Origin: Actinomycetes bacterium
GTDB lineage: Bacteria; Actinomycetota; Actinomycetes; Actinomycetales; Cellulomonadaceae
NCBI GenBank assembly: GCA_023438885.1
Contig: JAEXPS010000159.1
Span: 1 to 11,490, forward strand
Direction: 5' to 3'
DNA length: 11,490 nucleotides
The translations under genes and the position numbers were made by a program. A model generated the notes under the pieces. That model had not been told where the DNA came from, searched no databases, and saw only the letters and a program-made list of their open reading frames with translations. The first letter of the stretch is position 1, and each line of letters starts with the position of its first letter. Of the stretch, positions 1 to 6,728 are shown in pieces.

Positions 1-309
1 CAGCTCGGCCGCGCTGCGGCGGTCGGACGCCGCGCGCACCGCGCGCTCGGCGACTCGCCGGGAGCGACGCACGGGTCCGGCGATCCACAGCGCCAGCGCG
101 ACGACCACGGCGAGGACCCCGACCACCACGAGCGCCGCGGTGCCCGGCGACATGCCCAGGGCCGGCAGCCCGTCGAACTGCTCGAGCAGCCACCGCATCA
201 GCCTCATCAGCAGGCTCTCCTGCCGGTGGTACGCCGGGTCGGCGAGCTCCTCGACGGCCCACCGGCGGGCGGTCGGCGCGTCAGGAGTGACGGGCGGCTC
301 GAGGAGCAC
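1..309 (-). CDS. DUF4129 domain membrane protein, N-terminal part (cut by window edge)
   Basis: The open frame read leftward from GTG at 309 gives 103 residues and reaches base 1 without a stop, so the C-terminal part lies outside the window. Near the N-terminus is ARRWAVEELADPAYH (residues 14-28), the opening motif I know from actinobacterial DUF4129 proteins. An amphipathic stretch follows, then one membrane segment at about residues 57-78 (AALVVVGVLAVVVALALWIA region) and a basic cytosolic side starting RRSRR. Full-length relatives are usually about 200-230 residues. The start lies 11 bases past the stop of the upstream membrane gene, so the two are probably cotranscribed. In other actinobacteria DUF4129 genes sit beside DUF4350, MoxR-type AAA ATPase and DUF58 genes, which I would expect just to the left; this is inference. 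The biochemical function is unknown. There is no strong ribosome binding site, so the exact start is uncertain. Confidence 0.85.
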   Translation of the reverse strand, partial: MLLEPPVTPDAPTARRWAVEELADPAYHRQESLLMRLMRWLLEQFDGLPALGMSPGTAALVVVGVLAVVVALALWIAGPVRRSRRVAERAVRAASDRRSAAEL

Positions 310-320
310 GGGCGGCGCGC

Positions 321-1571
321 CTACCGCGGGAGCGCGGCGTCCGCCGCGGCGGCCCGGCCGAGCTCGATGTCCAGGCCCTCACGGCGCATGCGCACGTCGA
401 TGTAGAGCAGCGCGACCACAGCCGCCGTGTAGGTGGTGGTGGCCGTCAAGGCGATGATCTGGCCCACCGAGACGATCGCCAGATAGCTGAACGAGAGGAT
501 CTCGCCGCCGGCCCCGACGAAGGTGGCGATCAGCGTGAACGGCGTGACCACCACCTGGGTCAGGAAGTACATGAGGACCTGGACCAGCAGGTAGATCCCG
601 AGGAGCCGCCAGAAGCTGCCGCGGGTCAGCCGCCAGGCGCGGGTGATCGTGCGCCAGAAGCCCTTGCCTTCGAGCATCAGGGCGGGGGTGACCAGCAGCG
701 TGCGCACGGCCACCCAGACGCCGACGAGCAGCAGCGCGAGGCCGCCCAGCAACCCCAGCGCCACGGCGCCGCCGACGGAGTCGCTGGCCGCCAGCCAGAT
801 CACCAGGGCGACCAGGCCACCGCCGACGATCGCGATCGCCAGGCTGAGCAGCAGCGTGAAGCCCACCACCCACCAGACGCGCGACGAGTGCAGCACCTCG
901 CGCACGGAGATCTTGCGCCCCAGCACCGACCGGCTGACGGAGACGACGAGCAGACCCGTGAGGATCGTCGTCGCGATCGACGTCACCGGCTGGCTGATCA
1001 ACGCCGCCACGCCCATCGACACGGCGCTGTCGACCTCGCCGGCCGCGGCCTGGCCCAGCTCCGCGTCGAGGTCCGCGAGGTCGGTGAAGGAGCCGGCCAG
1101 CACGCCCCACAGGTAGTACGACAGCAGCATCGAGATCAGGGTGGCGACGGTGACCACGGCCGCTGCCAGCCCGAACATCACCGCGGGGTTCGCACGGATG
1201 GCGCGCACACCGCCGTCCAGGATCTCGCCGAGCGACAGCGGCCGCAGCGGCACGATCCCCGGCTGGAGCGCCGGCGGGCGCCACGGCTGGGCGCCGTAGC
1301 TCGGCATCCCGTAGCCCGGCGGTGTGCCCCCGGGAGGCGGCGCTCCGGGCGGCGGGGTACCGGGCTGGCCCCACTGCGGCGGGGGAGCCGGCGGTTGGCC
1401 CCACTGGCCCGGTGCGACGGGCTGGCCCCAGGCCCCGGGGGGAGGCGTGGTGGGCTGGCCCCACTGCCCCTGGTCCGGTCCCTGACCGGCCGGCGGGGGC
1501 GGCGTGCCGGGCTCCGGAGCGCTCGGCCCACCGGGCGCGGTCCACGCCGGTGGCTCGTGGGGGCTCGTCAT
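321..1571 (-). CDS. Multi-pass membrane protein with proline-rich N-terminus, GPDPase_memb-like
   Basis: This 416-residue protein has two parts. Residues 1-105 are a low-complexity Pro/Gly/Gln tail with four WGQP units (37-70). Residues 106-416 hold about six hydrophobic segments, roughly 130-158, 185-212, 233-262, 266-297, 320-350 and 360-391. The motif IVPLRPLSLGEILDGGVRAIRANP (residues 106-129, shown in part by PLSLGEILDGG) and the segment LLVTPALMLEG..FWRTITRAWRLTRGSFWRLLG are typical of proteins annotated in actinobacteria as glycerophosphoryl diester phosphodiesterase membrane domain proteins. There is no soluble phosphodiesterase domain, so catalysis should not be assumed. ATG at 1571 was chosen because a GAGGGAG ribosome binding site lies 10 bases upstream (plus-strand 1582-1588). 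Further upstream the frame stays open only as antisense to mtrA. It is divergent from mtrA and leads directly into the DUF4129 gene, which suggests a small envelope operon. Confidence 0.85.
   Translation of the reverse strand: MTSPHEPPAWTAPGGPSAPEPGTPPPPAGQGPDQGQWGQPTTPPPGAWGQPVAPGQWGQPPAPPPQWGQPGTPPPGAPPPGGTPPGYGMPSYGAQPWRPPALQPGIVPLRPLSLGEILDGGVRAIRANPAVMFGLAAAVVTVATLISMLLSYYLWGVLAGSFTDLADLDAELGQAAAGEVDSAVSMGVAALISQPVTSIATTILTGLLVVSVSRSVLGRKISVREVLHSSRVWWVVGFTLLLSLAIAIVGGGLVALVIWLAASDSVGGAVALGLLGGLALLLVGVWVAVRTLLVTPALMLEGKGFWRTITRAWRLTRGSFWRLLGIYLLVQVLMYFLTQVVVTPFTLIATFVGAGGEILSFSYLAIVSVGQIIALTATTTYTAAVVALLYIDVRMRREGLDIELGRAAAADAALPR
1362..1463 (-). repeat. Four WGQP-containing tandem-like coding repeats
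   Basis: Within the N-terminal tail of the membrane protein, WGQP occurs at residues 37-40, 48-51, 57-60 and 67-70, separated by Pro/Gly-rich linkers of 7, 5 and 6 residues. On the plus strand the repeats show as recurrent GGCTGGCCCCACTG-like blocks. The segment is predicted to be disordered and cytosolic, because it precedes the first membrane helix. Such tails vary in length between close relatives; slippage or recombination could change copy number here. Confidence 0.8.
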
Positions 1572-1596
1572 GCCGCTGGTGCTCCCTCGGTCGTCG

Positions 1597-1614
1597 GGGC
1601 GCCGCACGGCGCCC
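1597..1614. repeat. 8-2-8 perfect inverted repeat in the divergent mtrA promoter region
   Basis: GGGCGCCG-CA-CGGCGCCC is a perfect inverted repeat. It lies 26 bases upstream of the minus-strand membrane gene and about 95 bases upstream of mtrA. As RNA it would be a 7-bp GC stem with a GCAC tetraloop; as DNA it could be an operator shared by the two divergent genes. The symmetry is directly visible; the role is inferred, and GC-rich DNA makes such repeats more likely by chance. Confidence 0.5.
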
Positions 1615-1679
1615 GCCGGTTCATCGTGCCACGTGGCGAGGTCGCGCCGGGGCCGCTCACCCGATCGGCACGCGCCGTA

Positions 1680-1697
1680 CGCACAGGGTCCGGTGCG
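1680..1697. repeat. 5-8-5 inverted repeat just upstream of mtrA
   Basis: CGCAC (1680-1684) and GTGCG (1693-1697) form an inverted repeat with an 8-base spacer, overlapping the proposed mtrA -10 region. Its position suits an operator, but 5-bp arms are short and could be chance. It is not the tandem GTCAC pattern described for MtrA sites in mycobacteria. Confidence 0.3.
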
Positions 1698-1702
1698 AGA
1701 AT
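1694..1702 (+). promoter_or_regulatory. Possible extended -10 promoter giving a leaderless mtrA-mtrB-lpqB mRNA
   Basis: TGC-GAGAAT fits an extended -10 element (TGN followed by a hexamer differing from TAGAAT at one position). Its last base is at 1702, which puts the expected transcription start at 1709-1710, the A of the mtrA ATG. This would explain why mtrA lacks a clear ribosome binding site. No good -35 hexamer is seen. This is an inference from spacing only. Confidence 0.35.
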
Positions 1703-1709
1703 GCCCGCC

Positions 1710-2393
1710 ATGAAGGGACGTGTGCTGGTGGTCGACGACGACACCGCGCTGGCCGAGATGATCGGGATCGTGCTGCGCTCGGAGGGTTTCGAGCCCGTCT
1801 TCTGCGAGGACGGCGACCTCGCGCTCGGGGTGTTCCGCAACACGCAGCCCGACCTGGTGCTCCTCGACCTCATGCTGCCCGGCAAGGACGGGTACGAGGT
1901 GTGCCGGCAGATCCGGGGGGAGTCCGGCGTCCCGATCGTCATGCTGACGGCCAAGAGCGACACGGTGGACGTCGTGCTGGGCCTCGAGGCCGGGGCCGAC
2001 GACTACATCAGCAAGCCCTTCAAGCCCAAGGAGCTCGTCGCTCGCGTCCGCGCCCGGCTGCGCCGCTCCGACGAGCCCGCTCCCGAGCACCTGACGATCG
2101 GCGACCTGGCCATCGACGTGCCCGGACACCGCGTCAGCCGCGACGGGGAGCAGATCTCGCTGACCCCGCTGGAGTTCGACCTGCTGGTCGCCCTGGCCCG
2201 CAAGCCCTGGCAGGTGTTCACCCGCGAGGTGCTGCTGGAGAAGGTGTGGGGCTACCGGCACGCGGCCGACACCCGCCTGGTCAACGTCCACGTGCAGCGG
2301 CTGCGCTCGAAGATCGAGCACGACCCCGAGCGCCCGGAGATCGTCGTCACCGTCCGCGGCGTCGGCTACAAGGCGGGCGCGACGACGACGTGA
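1710..2393 (+). CDS. mtrA: Two-component response regulator MtrA
   Basis: This 227-residue OmpR/PhoB-family regulator is the DNA-binding partner of MtrB and controls cell-wall, division and osmotic-response genes in actinobacteria. The receiver domain (1-118) has the acidic pocket D9-D10-D11, the phosphoacceptor D53 in LVLLDLMLP, T80 and K102. The run VPIVMLTAKSDTVDVVLGLE and the segment FKPKELVARVRARLRR are almost diagnostic of MtrA. The winged-helix domain (about 128-223) contains LTPLEFDLLVALARKPWQVF, the recognition helix TRLVNVHVQRLRSKIE and the wing TVRGVGYKAG. An in-frame ATG at 1701 would add MPA at the N-terminus and give D56, as numbered in M. tuberculosis. I prefer 1710 because it fits a leaderless start, but neither start has a clear ribosome binding site. 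The TGA stop overlaps the mtrB GTG. Confidence 0.97.
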   Translation: MKGRVLVVDDDTALAEMIGIVLRSEGFEPVFCEDGDLALGVFRNTQPDLVLLDLMLPGKDGYEVCRQIRGESGVPIVMLTAKSDTVDVVLGLEAGADDYISKPFKPKELVARVRARLRRSDEPAPEHLTIGDLAIDVPGHRVSRDGEQISLTPLEFDLLVALARKPWQVFTREVLLEKVWGYRHAADTRLVNVHVQRLRSKIEHDPERPEIVVTVRGVGYKAGATTT

Positions 2394-4123
2394 CGGCGTC
2401 GAGCACCTCGGACCGCCACGGCCGGCCGCGACTGACCAGCGTGTGGCGCCTCGTGCGGGCGCGCTGGCTGCGTCGGGTGCGCGGCTGGGTCCACTGGTGG
2501 CGGTCCTCGCTCCAGGTGCGCGTGCTGACCACGACGCTGCTCATCGGGCTGGCCGCGCTCGGCGCGGTGTTCTACTACGTCGGCGAGCGCACCGCGGCGG
2601 ACATGTTCCAGGAGCGGCTCTCGCAGATCCTCGCGGAGAGCGCCCGGTCCACGCAGGAGGCGCAGGGGGTGTTCTCGGCCTCGCCCGCCACCACCGGCGC
2701 CGAGGCCCAGCAGCTGATGAGGGCCGTCGCGCAGAGCCAGAGCACCGGGGGGTCCGGGCGACGTGACGTGTTCCTCATGCGCGCCCCGGGGCAGCAGCCG
2801 ACCGTCGCGGTCGGCACCCCCGCGTCGAACGCCGACCTGCTCGACCGCATCAGCCAGGAGATGCGGGAGTCCCTCGCCGGCGGCGGTCAGCACTGGCAGT
2901 CGGTCGCCCTGCGGCCCGTGGACGGTCATCGCCCGACTCCGGCGATCGTCGTCGGTCAGGAGGTGACCGTGCCCGTGGTGGGCACCTACCAGCTGTTCTT
3001 CCTCTACCCCCTGGACGCGGAGCAGCGCCGGCTGGACTTCCTGCTGCGCACGATGGTGATCGCGGCCGGTGCCCTGGTGCTGCTGCTGACCGCGACGACC
3101 TTCCTGGTCACCCGCCAGACCGTGCGCCCGGTGCGCCGGGCCGCCGAGGTCGCCGGTCGCCTGGCGGACGGCCACCTGACCGAGCGGATGCCCGAGCGGG
3201 GCGAGGACGAGATGGCCTCGCTGGCGCGCTCGTTCAACGAGATGGCGGCGAGCCTGCAGGACCAGATCCATCGCCTCGAGGAGCTGTCCGCGCTCCAGCG
3301 CCGGTTCGTCTCGGACGTGTCGCACGAGCTGCGCACGCCGCTGACCACGGTGCGGATGGCCGGCGAGATGATCTATGCCGCCCGCGACTCCTTCGATCCC
3401 GCGGTGAAGCGCTCCGCGGAGCTCCTGTCCACCCAGCTCGACCGTTTCGAGGACCTGCTGGCCGACCTGCTGGAGATCAGCCGGTTCGACGCCGGCGCCG
3501 CGGTGCTCGACGCCGAGGGCCGTGACGTGCGCGAGGTGGTGCTGCGCGTGGTCGACAACTGCCTGACCCTCGCGCAGAGCAAGGGCACCTGGCTCCAGGT
3601 GGAGCTGCCACCGGGGCGCACGGTCGCCGACATCGACCCGCGCCGCGTCGAGCGGATCGTCCGCAACCTCCTGGTCAACGCGATCGAGCACGCCGAGGGG
3701 AGCGCGGTCGAGATCCGGGTCGCGGCCGCCGAGCGGGCGGTGGCCCTCGTCGTGCGCGCCCACGGCGTCGGCATGACGAAGGACCAGGTGCAGCACGTCT
3801 TCGACCGGTTCTGGCGCGGCGACCCCGCGCGGGCCCGGACCACCGGCGGCACCGGCCTCGGCCTGGCGATCTCGCTCGAGGACGCACGCCTGCACGGCGG
3901 CTGGCTGGAGGCGTGGGGCCGCCCAGGCCGGGGGGCGAGCTTCCGCCTGACCTTGCCACGGCGCGCGGGGATGACCCTGGCCGGCTCGCCCCTCGAGCTG
4001 GTGCCGGACGAGTCGGAGCCGCCGCCCGCCGCGGTGCGCGACGTCTCGGGCACCGACCCGGCGGCGCTGCCCGACTTCGACGCCGCCCACTCCTTCGAGG
4101 ACGACCGCCAGGAGGTGCCGTGA
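2390..4123 (+). CDS. mtrB: Sensor histidine kinase MtrB with altered ATP-binding G1 box
   Basis: This 577-residue membrane kinase phosphorylates MtrA. After a basic N-terminus (15-38), membrane helix 1 spans about 43-64, an extracytoplasmic domain about 65-217 and helix 2 about 218-241. A HAMP domain (242-295) leads to the H-box SHELRTPLTTVRMAGEMI with the phosphorylated H312. The ATPase domain has the N-box RNLLVNAIEH (N426, N430), an F-box FDRFWRGD (471-478) and the G2 box GGTGLGLAI (486-494). The G1 box reads RAHGVGM (456-462): Ala457 (GCC, 3758-3760) stands where the family has an aspartate that contacts the adenine of ATP. A Pro/Asp/Glu-rich tail (about 525-577) follows, as tails do in other MtrB proteins. 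GTG at 2390 is chosen because it overlaps the mtrA stop as GTGA, implying coupled translation; lpqB follows with the same overlap. Confidence 0.96.
   Translation: MTASSTSDRHGRPRLTSVWRLVRARWLRRVRGWVHWWRSSLQVRVLTTTLLIGLAALGAVFYYVGERTAADMFQERLSQILAESARSTQEAQGVFSASPATTGAEAQQLMRAVAQSQSTGGSGRRDVFLMRAPGQQPTVAVGTPASNADLLDRISQEMRESLAGGGQHWQSVALRPVDGHRPTPAIVVGQEVTVPVVGTYQLFFLYPLDAEQRRLDFLLRTMVIAAGALVLLLTATTFLVTRQTVRPVRRAAEVAGRLADGHLTERMPERGEDEMASLARSFNEMAASLQDQIHRLEELSALQRRFVSDVSHELRTPLTTVRMAGEMIYAARDSFDPAVKRSAELLSTQLDRFEDLLADLLEISRFDAGAAVLDAEGRDVREVVLRVVDNCLTLAQSKGTWLQVELPPGRTVADIDPRRVERIVRNLLVNAIEHAEGSAVEIRVAAAERAVALVVRAHGVGMTKDQVQHVFDRFWRGDPARARTTGGTGLGLAISLEDARLHGGWLEAWGRPGRGASFRLTLPRRAGMTLAGSPLELVPDESEPPPAAVRDVSGTDPAALPDFDAAHSFEDDRQEVP
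4110..4115 (+). promoter_or_regulatory. Ribosome binding site of lpqB inside the mtrB 3' end
   Basis: AGGAGG lies 4 bases before the GTG at 4120, within the last codons of mtrB. This strong site fixes the lpqB start and, with the GTGA overlap, supports stoichiometric expression of sensor and lipoprotein. Confidence 0.75.
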
Positions 4124-5838
4124 CCAGGATCGCGAACAAGAACCGGGTGCGGCGCCTCGCGGCCGCGCTGGTCGTCGTCGCGCTCGCCGGTTGCGCGAGG
4201 ATCCCGACGGCCGGGGTGGTCCAGGAGGGCGATGCCGAGGTACCCGAGCAGGGTGGTGTCGCCATCGTGGCGGAGGGGCCGGCGCCGGACGCGACACCGG
4301 ACCGCATCGTCGACGGCTTCCTGCTCGCAGCGGCGGCCGGTCTGTCCGTCCGGTCCGGCAACCTGGACTTCACCGTGGCGCGGCAGTACCTGTGGGCCGA
4401 CGCCCGTGAGGCCTGGGACCCGAGCGCCGGGGTGCTCGTCTACGACTCGACACGGACCGAACGGCCGACCGACACCCAGGTGACCATCGAGGCGGCCGTG
4501 CGCGGCAAGGTCGACGCCGAGGGCCGGTATGCCGAGGCCGCACCTGACGCCCGGGAGACCGTGACGTTCGACCTGGTCCAGGACTCGCGCGGCCAGTGGC
4601 GCATCTCGGCGCTGCCCGACGGGCTCATCCTCCCGCTGCGCACGTTCGACGACTTCTACCGCTCCGCGCGGCTGTACTTCCTCGACCCGGCCGCGTCGAT
4701 GCTGGTGCCCGAGATCCGGTACTACCCGGCGGCCAACCTGGCCACCTCGCTGATGAACGGGCTCCTCGCCGGGCCGTCGCCGTGGTGGCGCGACGCGTTG
4801 CGCACGGCGATCCCCGCCGGAGTGCGCCTCGACCCACCGTCGGTACCGGTGGACAGCGCCACCGGTACCGCCGAGGTCACCCTCGCCCCGTCCGCCACCG
4901 TCCAGGCGGCCGAGCGCCCTGCTCTGATGCTGGCGCAGATCGACGCGACACTGCGGCAGGCCGGTGTCGGTGTGCGCACCGTCGAGGTCCGTGCGCAGCA
5001 GGTGGACGGCGAAGGCCTGGTGCTCGAGGGGGTGGCCGATCTGGCCACCGCCGGGGAGGCCGACCTCGCCGGCGGGCCCGAGATGATCGCCGACGGTGCG
5101 CTGGTGACCCTCGTGGGCCAGAGCCTGGAGCCCGTGCCCGGGGTCGGCTCGCTCGCCGACCTCGACGCCCGCAGCCCGGCGCGCTCGGAGGACGGCTCCG
5201 TGCGGGTGCTGCTGGACGGGCCGCACCGGCTGGTGCTGGCCCCGACCGCCGAGCAGCCGGCCACGACGCTGGTCGAGGGGCAGAACCTCGCCGCGCCGTC
5301 GGTCGACCGCTTCGGCTGGGTCTGGACCGCATCCGGCGGCCGCCTGGTCGCCGTGAACCAGCTGGGCGGGCAGGCCGAGATCGCCGAACCACCCGGGCTG
5401 ACCGGTCGTGACGTGATCGCCCTGCGTGCCTCGCGGGACGGCACTCGCATCGCACTGGTGACGGAGGGGCCGGACGGAGTGGCCGTCGACGTCGCCGGCG
5501 TGGTCCGCGGCCAGGACGGGTCGCCGCAGCAGATCCTCGACCCTGGGCCGCGCGTCGGCGCGGCGGTGACGGGTGCGGACTCCGTGGTGTGGATCGACGA
5601 CACCCAGCTGGCCGTGATGTCGCGCGGCACGGCCTCGTCGAGCATCTGGCTGGTGAGCGTGGGCGGGCCGAGCAGGGCACTGCCGGCCGTCATCGACGCG
5701 GTGTCGCTCGCGGGAGGGCGGCTGGACCGCAGCATCATCGTGGCCACCGAGGCCGGCGGGCTGCTGCGGTACAGCGGCACGGCGTGGGTCGCAGTGCCCG
5801 ACGTGGCCGGGGTCGCCGACCCGTCGTACCCGGGCTGA
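4120..5838 (+). CDS. lpqB: Lipoprotein LpqB, accessory regulator of the MtrAB system
   Basis: LpqB is a 572-residue lipoprotein anchored to the outer face of the membrane. In mycobacteria it interacts with the extracellular domain of MtrB and promotes MtrA phosphorylation. The N-terminus has a basic stretch (3-12), a hydrophobic core (13-21) and the lipobox LAGC, with C25 as the lipidated cysteine. A mixed alpha/beta region follows. A GerMN domain covers roughly 200-305, with RYYPAANLATSLMNGLLAGPS (shown here by ANLATSLMNGLLAGP) as its typical start. The C-terminal half, about 330-572, is the LpqB beta-propeller, with blade-like segments such as VDRFGWVWTASGGRLVAV, LRASRDGTRIALVTEG and VVWIDDTQLAVMSRG. 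The length is close to that of M. tuberculosis LpqB (583). It starts at GTG 4120 behind AGGAGG and overlaps mtrB by GTGA. Confidence 0.95.
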   Translation: MTRIANKNRVRRLAAALVVVALAGCARIPTAGVVQEGDAEVPEQGGVAIVAEGPAPDATPDRIVDGFLLAAAAGLSVRSGNLDFTVARQYLWADAREAWDPSAGVLVYDSTRTERPTDTQVTIEAAVRGKVDAEGRYAEAAPDARETVTFDLVQDSRGQWRISALPDGLILPLRTFDDFYRSARLYFLDPAASMLVPEIRYYPAANLATSLMNGLLAGPSPWWRDALRTAIPAGVRLDPPSVPVDSATGTAEVTLAPSATVQAAERPALMLAQIDATLRQAGVGVRTVEVRAQQVDGEGLVLEGVADLATAGEADLAGGPEMIADGALVTLVGQSLEPVPGVGSLADLDARSPARSEDGSVRVLLDGPHRLVLAPTAEQPATTLVEGQNLAAPSVDRFGWVWTASGGRLVAVNQLGGQAEIAEPPGLTGRDVIALRASRDGTRIALVTEGPDGVAVDVAGVVRGQDGSPQQILDPGPRVGAAVTGADSVVWIDDTQLAVMSRGTASSSIWLVSVGGPSRALPAVIDAVSLAGGRLDRSIIVATEAGGLLRYSGTAWVAVPDVAGVADPSYPG

Positions 5839-5847
5839 CTGTCAGCC
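5833..5847 (+). terminator. Small hairpin spanning the lpqB stop codon
   Basis: GGCTGAC-T-GTCAGCC is a perfect 7-1-7 inverted repeat (a 6-bp stem with a CTG loop as RNA) that contains the lpqB TGA (5836-5838). No U-tract follows. It may attenuate transcription between the mtrAB-lpqB unit and the ComF-like gene, or protect the upstream mRNA end. Terminator function is inferred. Confidence 0.35.
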
Positions 5848-5854
5848 GCCCACA

Positions 5855-5871
5855 GCCCCTGCGCCGGGGGC
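5855..5871 (+). terminator. Second GC hairpin between lpqB and the ComF-like gene
   Basis: GCCCC (5855-5859) pairs with GGGGC (5867-5871) across a 7-base loop, just downstream of the hairpin at the lpqB stop. Two stems back to back in a 48-base gap suggest partial termination or RNA processing. Without a U-tract this is tentative. Confidence 0.25.
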
Positions 5872-5886
5872 CCGCTCGCCGCACGG

Positions 5887-6645
5887 GTGGAGGCGATCGC
5901 GGCGCCGGACCCGACGACGGCATCGTGGGCCGTCGTGGCGGAGCAGTGGTGGCGGGTGGCCGGTCGCGACCTGCTGGGGCTGGTGCTGCCGGTGGCGTGC
6001 GCCGGTTGTGGGGCCGACGACGTCGCGTGGTGCGCGGCGTGCGCCGCGATGCTGGCCGGCCCGGCGCGGCGGGTGGAGCACCGGGCCGGCCGGCTCGACC
6101 GGCTCGACGGCACGGAACCCGTGCCGGTGTGGGCCGTCGCCGACTTCGCCGGACCGGTGCGGCGCGCCGTCAGCCAGTGGAAGGACCATGGCCGGACGGA
6201 CGTGACCCCCGCGCTCGGCGTGGCGGTGTGCCGCGCCGCCCGGGCGGCGGCCGAGCAGGTGCGCGGCAGCCGTGTGCTCGTCGTACCCGCGCCGTCCACG
6301 CCCGTCGCACGTCGCCGCCGCGGTTGGGACCCGGCGCGCGCCCTCGCCGCCGCCGTGGCCGGCGAGCTGACGCGCCGCGGTGTGCCGGCACGCGTGGCTC
6401 CGCTGCTGCGGCGCAACGTCGGCGAGGACCAGGCGGGACTGTCCGCCCGCGCGCGGTCGCGCAACCTCGCCGGTCACGTCGGGGTTCGGCGACGCGGTCC
6501 GCTCGGTCCGGGCGTCGCCGTGCTCGTCGACGACGTCCTCACCACGGGTGCGACGTTCGCCGCGTGCGTGCGGGCCCTGGACGGCGCCGGCATCACCGTG
6601 CTGGCCGGCGTCGTCGTCGCGTCCACGCCCTCACCAGGCGAGTAG
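5887..6645 (+). CDS. ComF-family phosphoribosyltransferase-like protein
   Basis: From GTG 5887 the protein has 252 residues and belongs to the ComF/GntX family: a small zinc-ribbon-like head plus a PRTase-type domain. Cysteines C38, C41, C49 and C52 form two CxxC pairs (CAGC and CAAC) after the typical LLGLVLPVACAGC opening. WKDHGR (98-103) matches the family's YKxxGR-type motif. VVPAPSTPVARRRRGWDPA (132-149) is the conserved region upstream of the active loop, and VLVDDVLTTGATF (212-224) is the PRPP-binding motif with D215-D216. The family is linked to DNA uptake in Bacillus, but its reaction is not settled, and no other competence genes are visible here. The start is uncertain: no ribosome binding site precedes 5887, and in-frame GTG codons at 5935 and 5956 would give shorter proteins that keep every motif. 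A homologue occupies the equivalent place in M. tuberculosis (Rv3242c). Confidence 0.88.
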   Translation: MEAIAAPDPTTASWAVVAEQWWRVAGRDLLGLVLPVACAGCGADDVAWCAACAAMLAGPARRVEHRAGRLDRLDGTEPVPVWAVADFAGPVRRAVSQWKDHGRTDVTPALGVAVCRAARAAAEQVRGSRVLVVPAPSTPVARRRRGWDPARALAAAVAGELTRRGVPARVAPLLRRNVGEDQAGLSARARSRNLAGHVGVRRRGPLGPGVAVLVDDVLTTGATFAACVRALDGAGITVLAGVVVASTPSPGE

Positions 6646-6679
6646 TACCGCTGCCTGCGGCGCGTTAGCGTGGGGTACT
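6644..6679. repeat. Inverted repeat AGTACC...GGTACT at the ComF stop / hpf leader
   Basis: AGTACC (6644-6649) starts inside the TAG stop of the ComF-like gene, and its exact complement GGTACT lies at 6674-6679, 24 bases on. The spacer holds a TAGCGT hexamer (6666-6671) that fits a -10 element, with no convincing -35. The pair could be an operator around an hpf promoter. The symmetry is seen; the function is inferred. Confidence 0.35.
6666..6671 (+). promoter_or_regulatory. Possible -10 element for hpf
   Basis: TAGCGT matches TANNNT and would start transcription near 6678, giving hpf a leader of about 137 bases. Its location in the first non-coding bases after the ComF-like gene makes sense, but the -35 region is poor. 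Confidence 0.3.
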
Positions 6680-6690
6680 GGACCGACGCT

Positions 6691-6715
6691 CCGGCGCCGC
6701 AAGGCGGCGGGCCGG
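6691..6715 (+). other. GC-rich stem-loop in the hpf leader
   Basis: CCGG-CGCCGC pairs with GCGGCG-(GG bulge)-CCGG around an AAG loop, giving ten base pairs with one 2-base bulge. It either ends transcripts from the upstream operon or folds within the hpf leader. It sits just before an AGGAGG sequence (6721-6726). No U-tract follows, so classical intrinsic termination is not shown. Confidence 0.45.
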
Positions 6716-6728
6716 TTGCGAGGAGGTG

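Noticed and set aside
1572..1709. Tandem GTCAC-type MtrA binding site for autoregulation
   Set aside because: No pair of GTCAC-like repeats with the expected spacing is visible in this region.
1572..2321. Leftward open frame continuing upstream of the membrane protein across mtrA
   Set aside because: It is antisense to the well-conserved mtrA and open only because of GC-rich codon bias; the protein's own ATG with a ribosome binding site is at 1571.
2366..6464. Several leftward frames of 580-643 codons opposite mtrB, lpqB and the ComF-like gene
   Set aside because: All are shadows of confidently identified plus-strand genes, with composition typical of antisense translation of GC-rich DNA.
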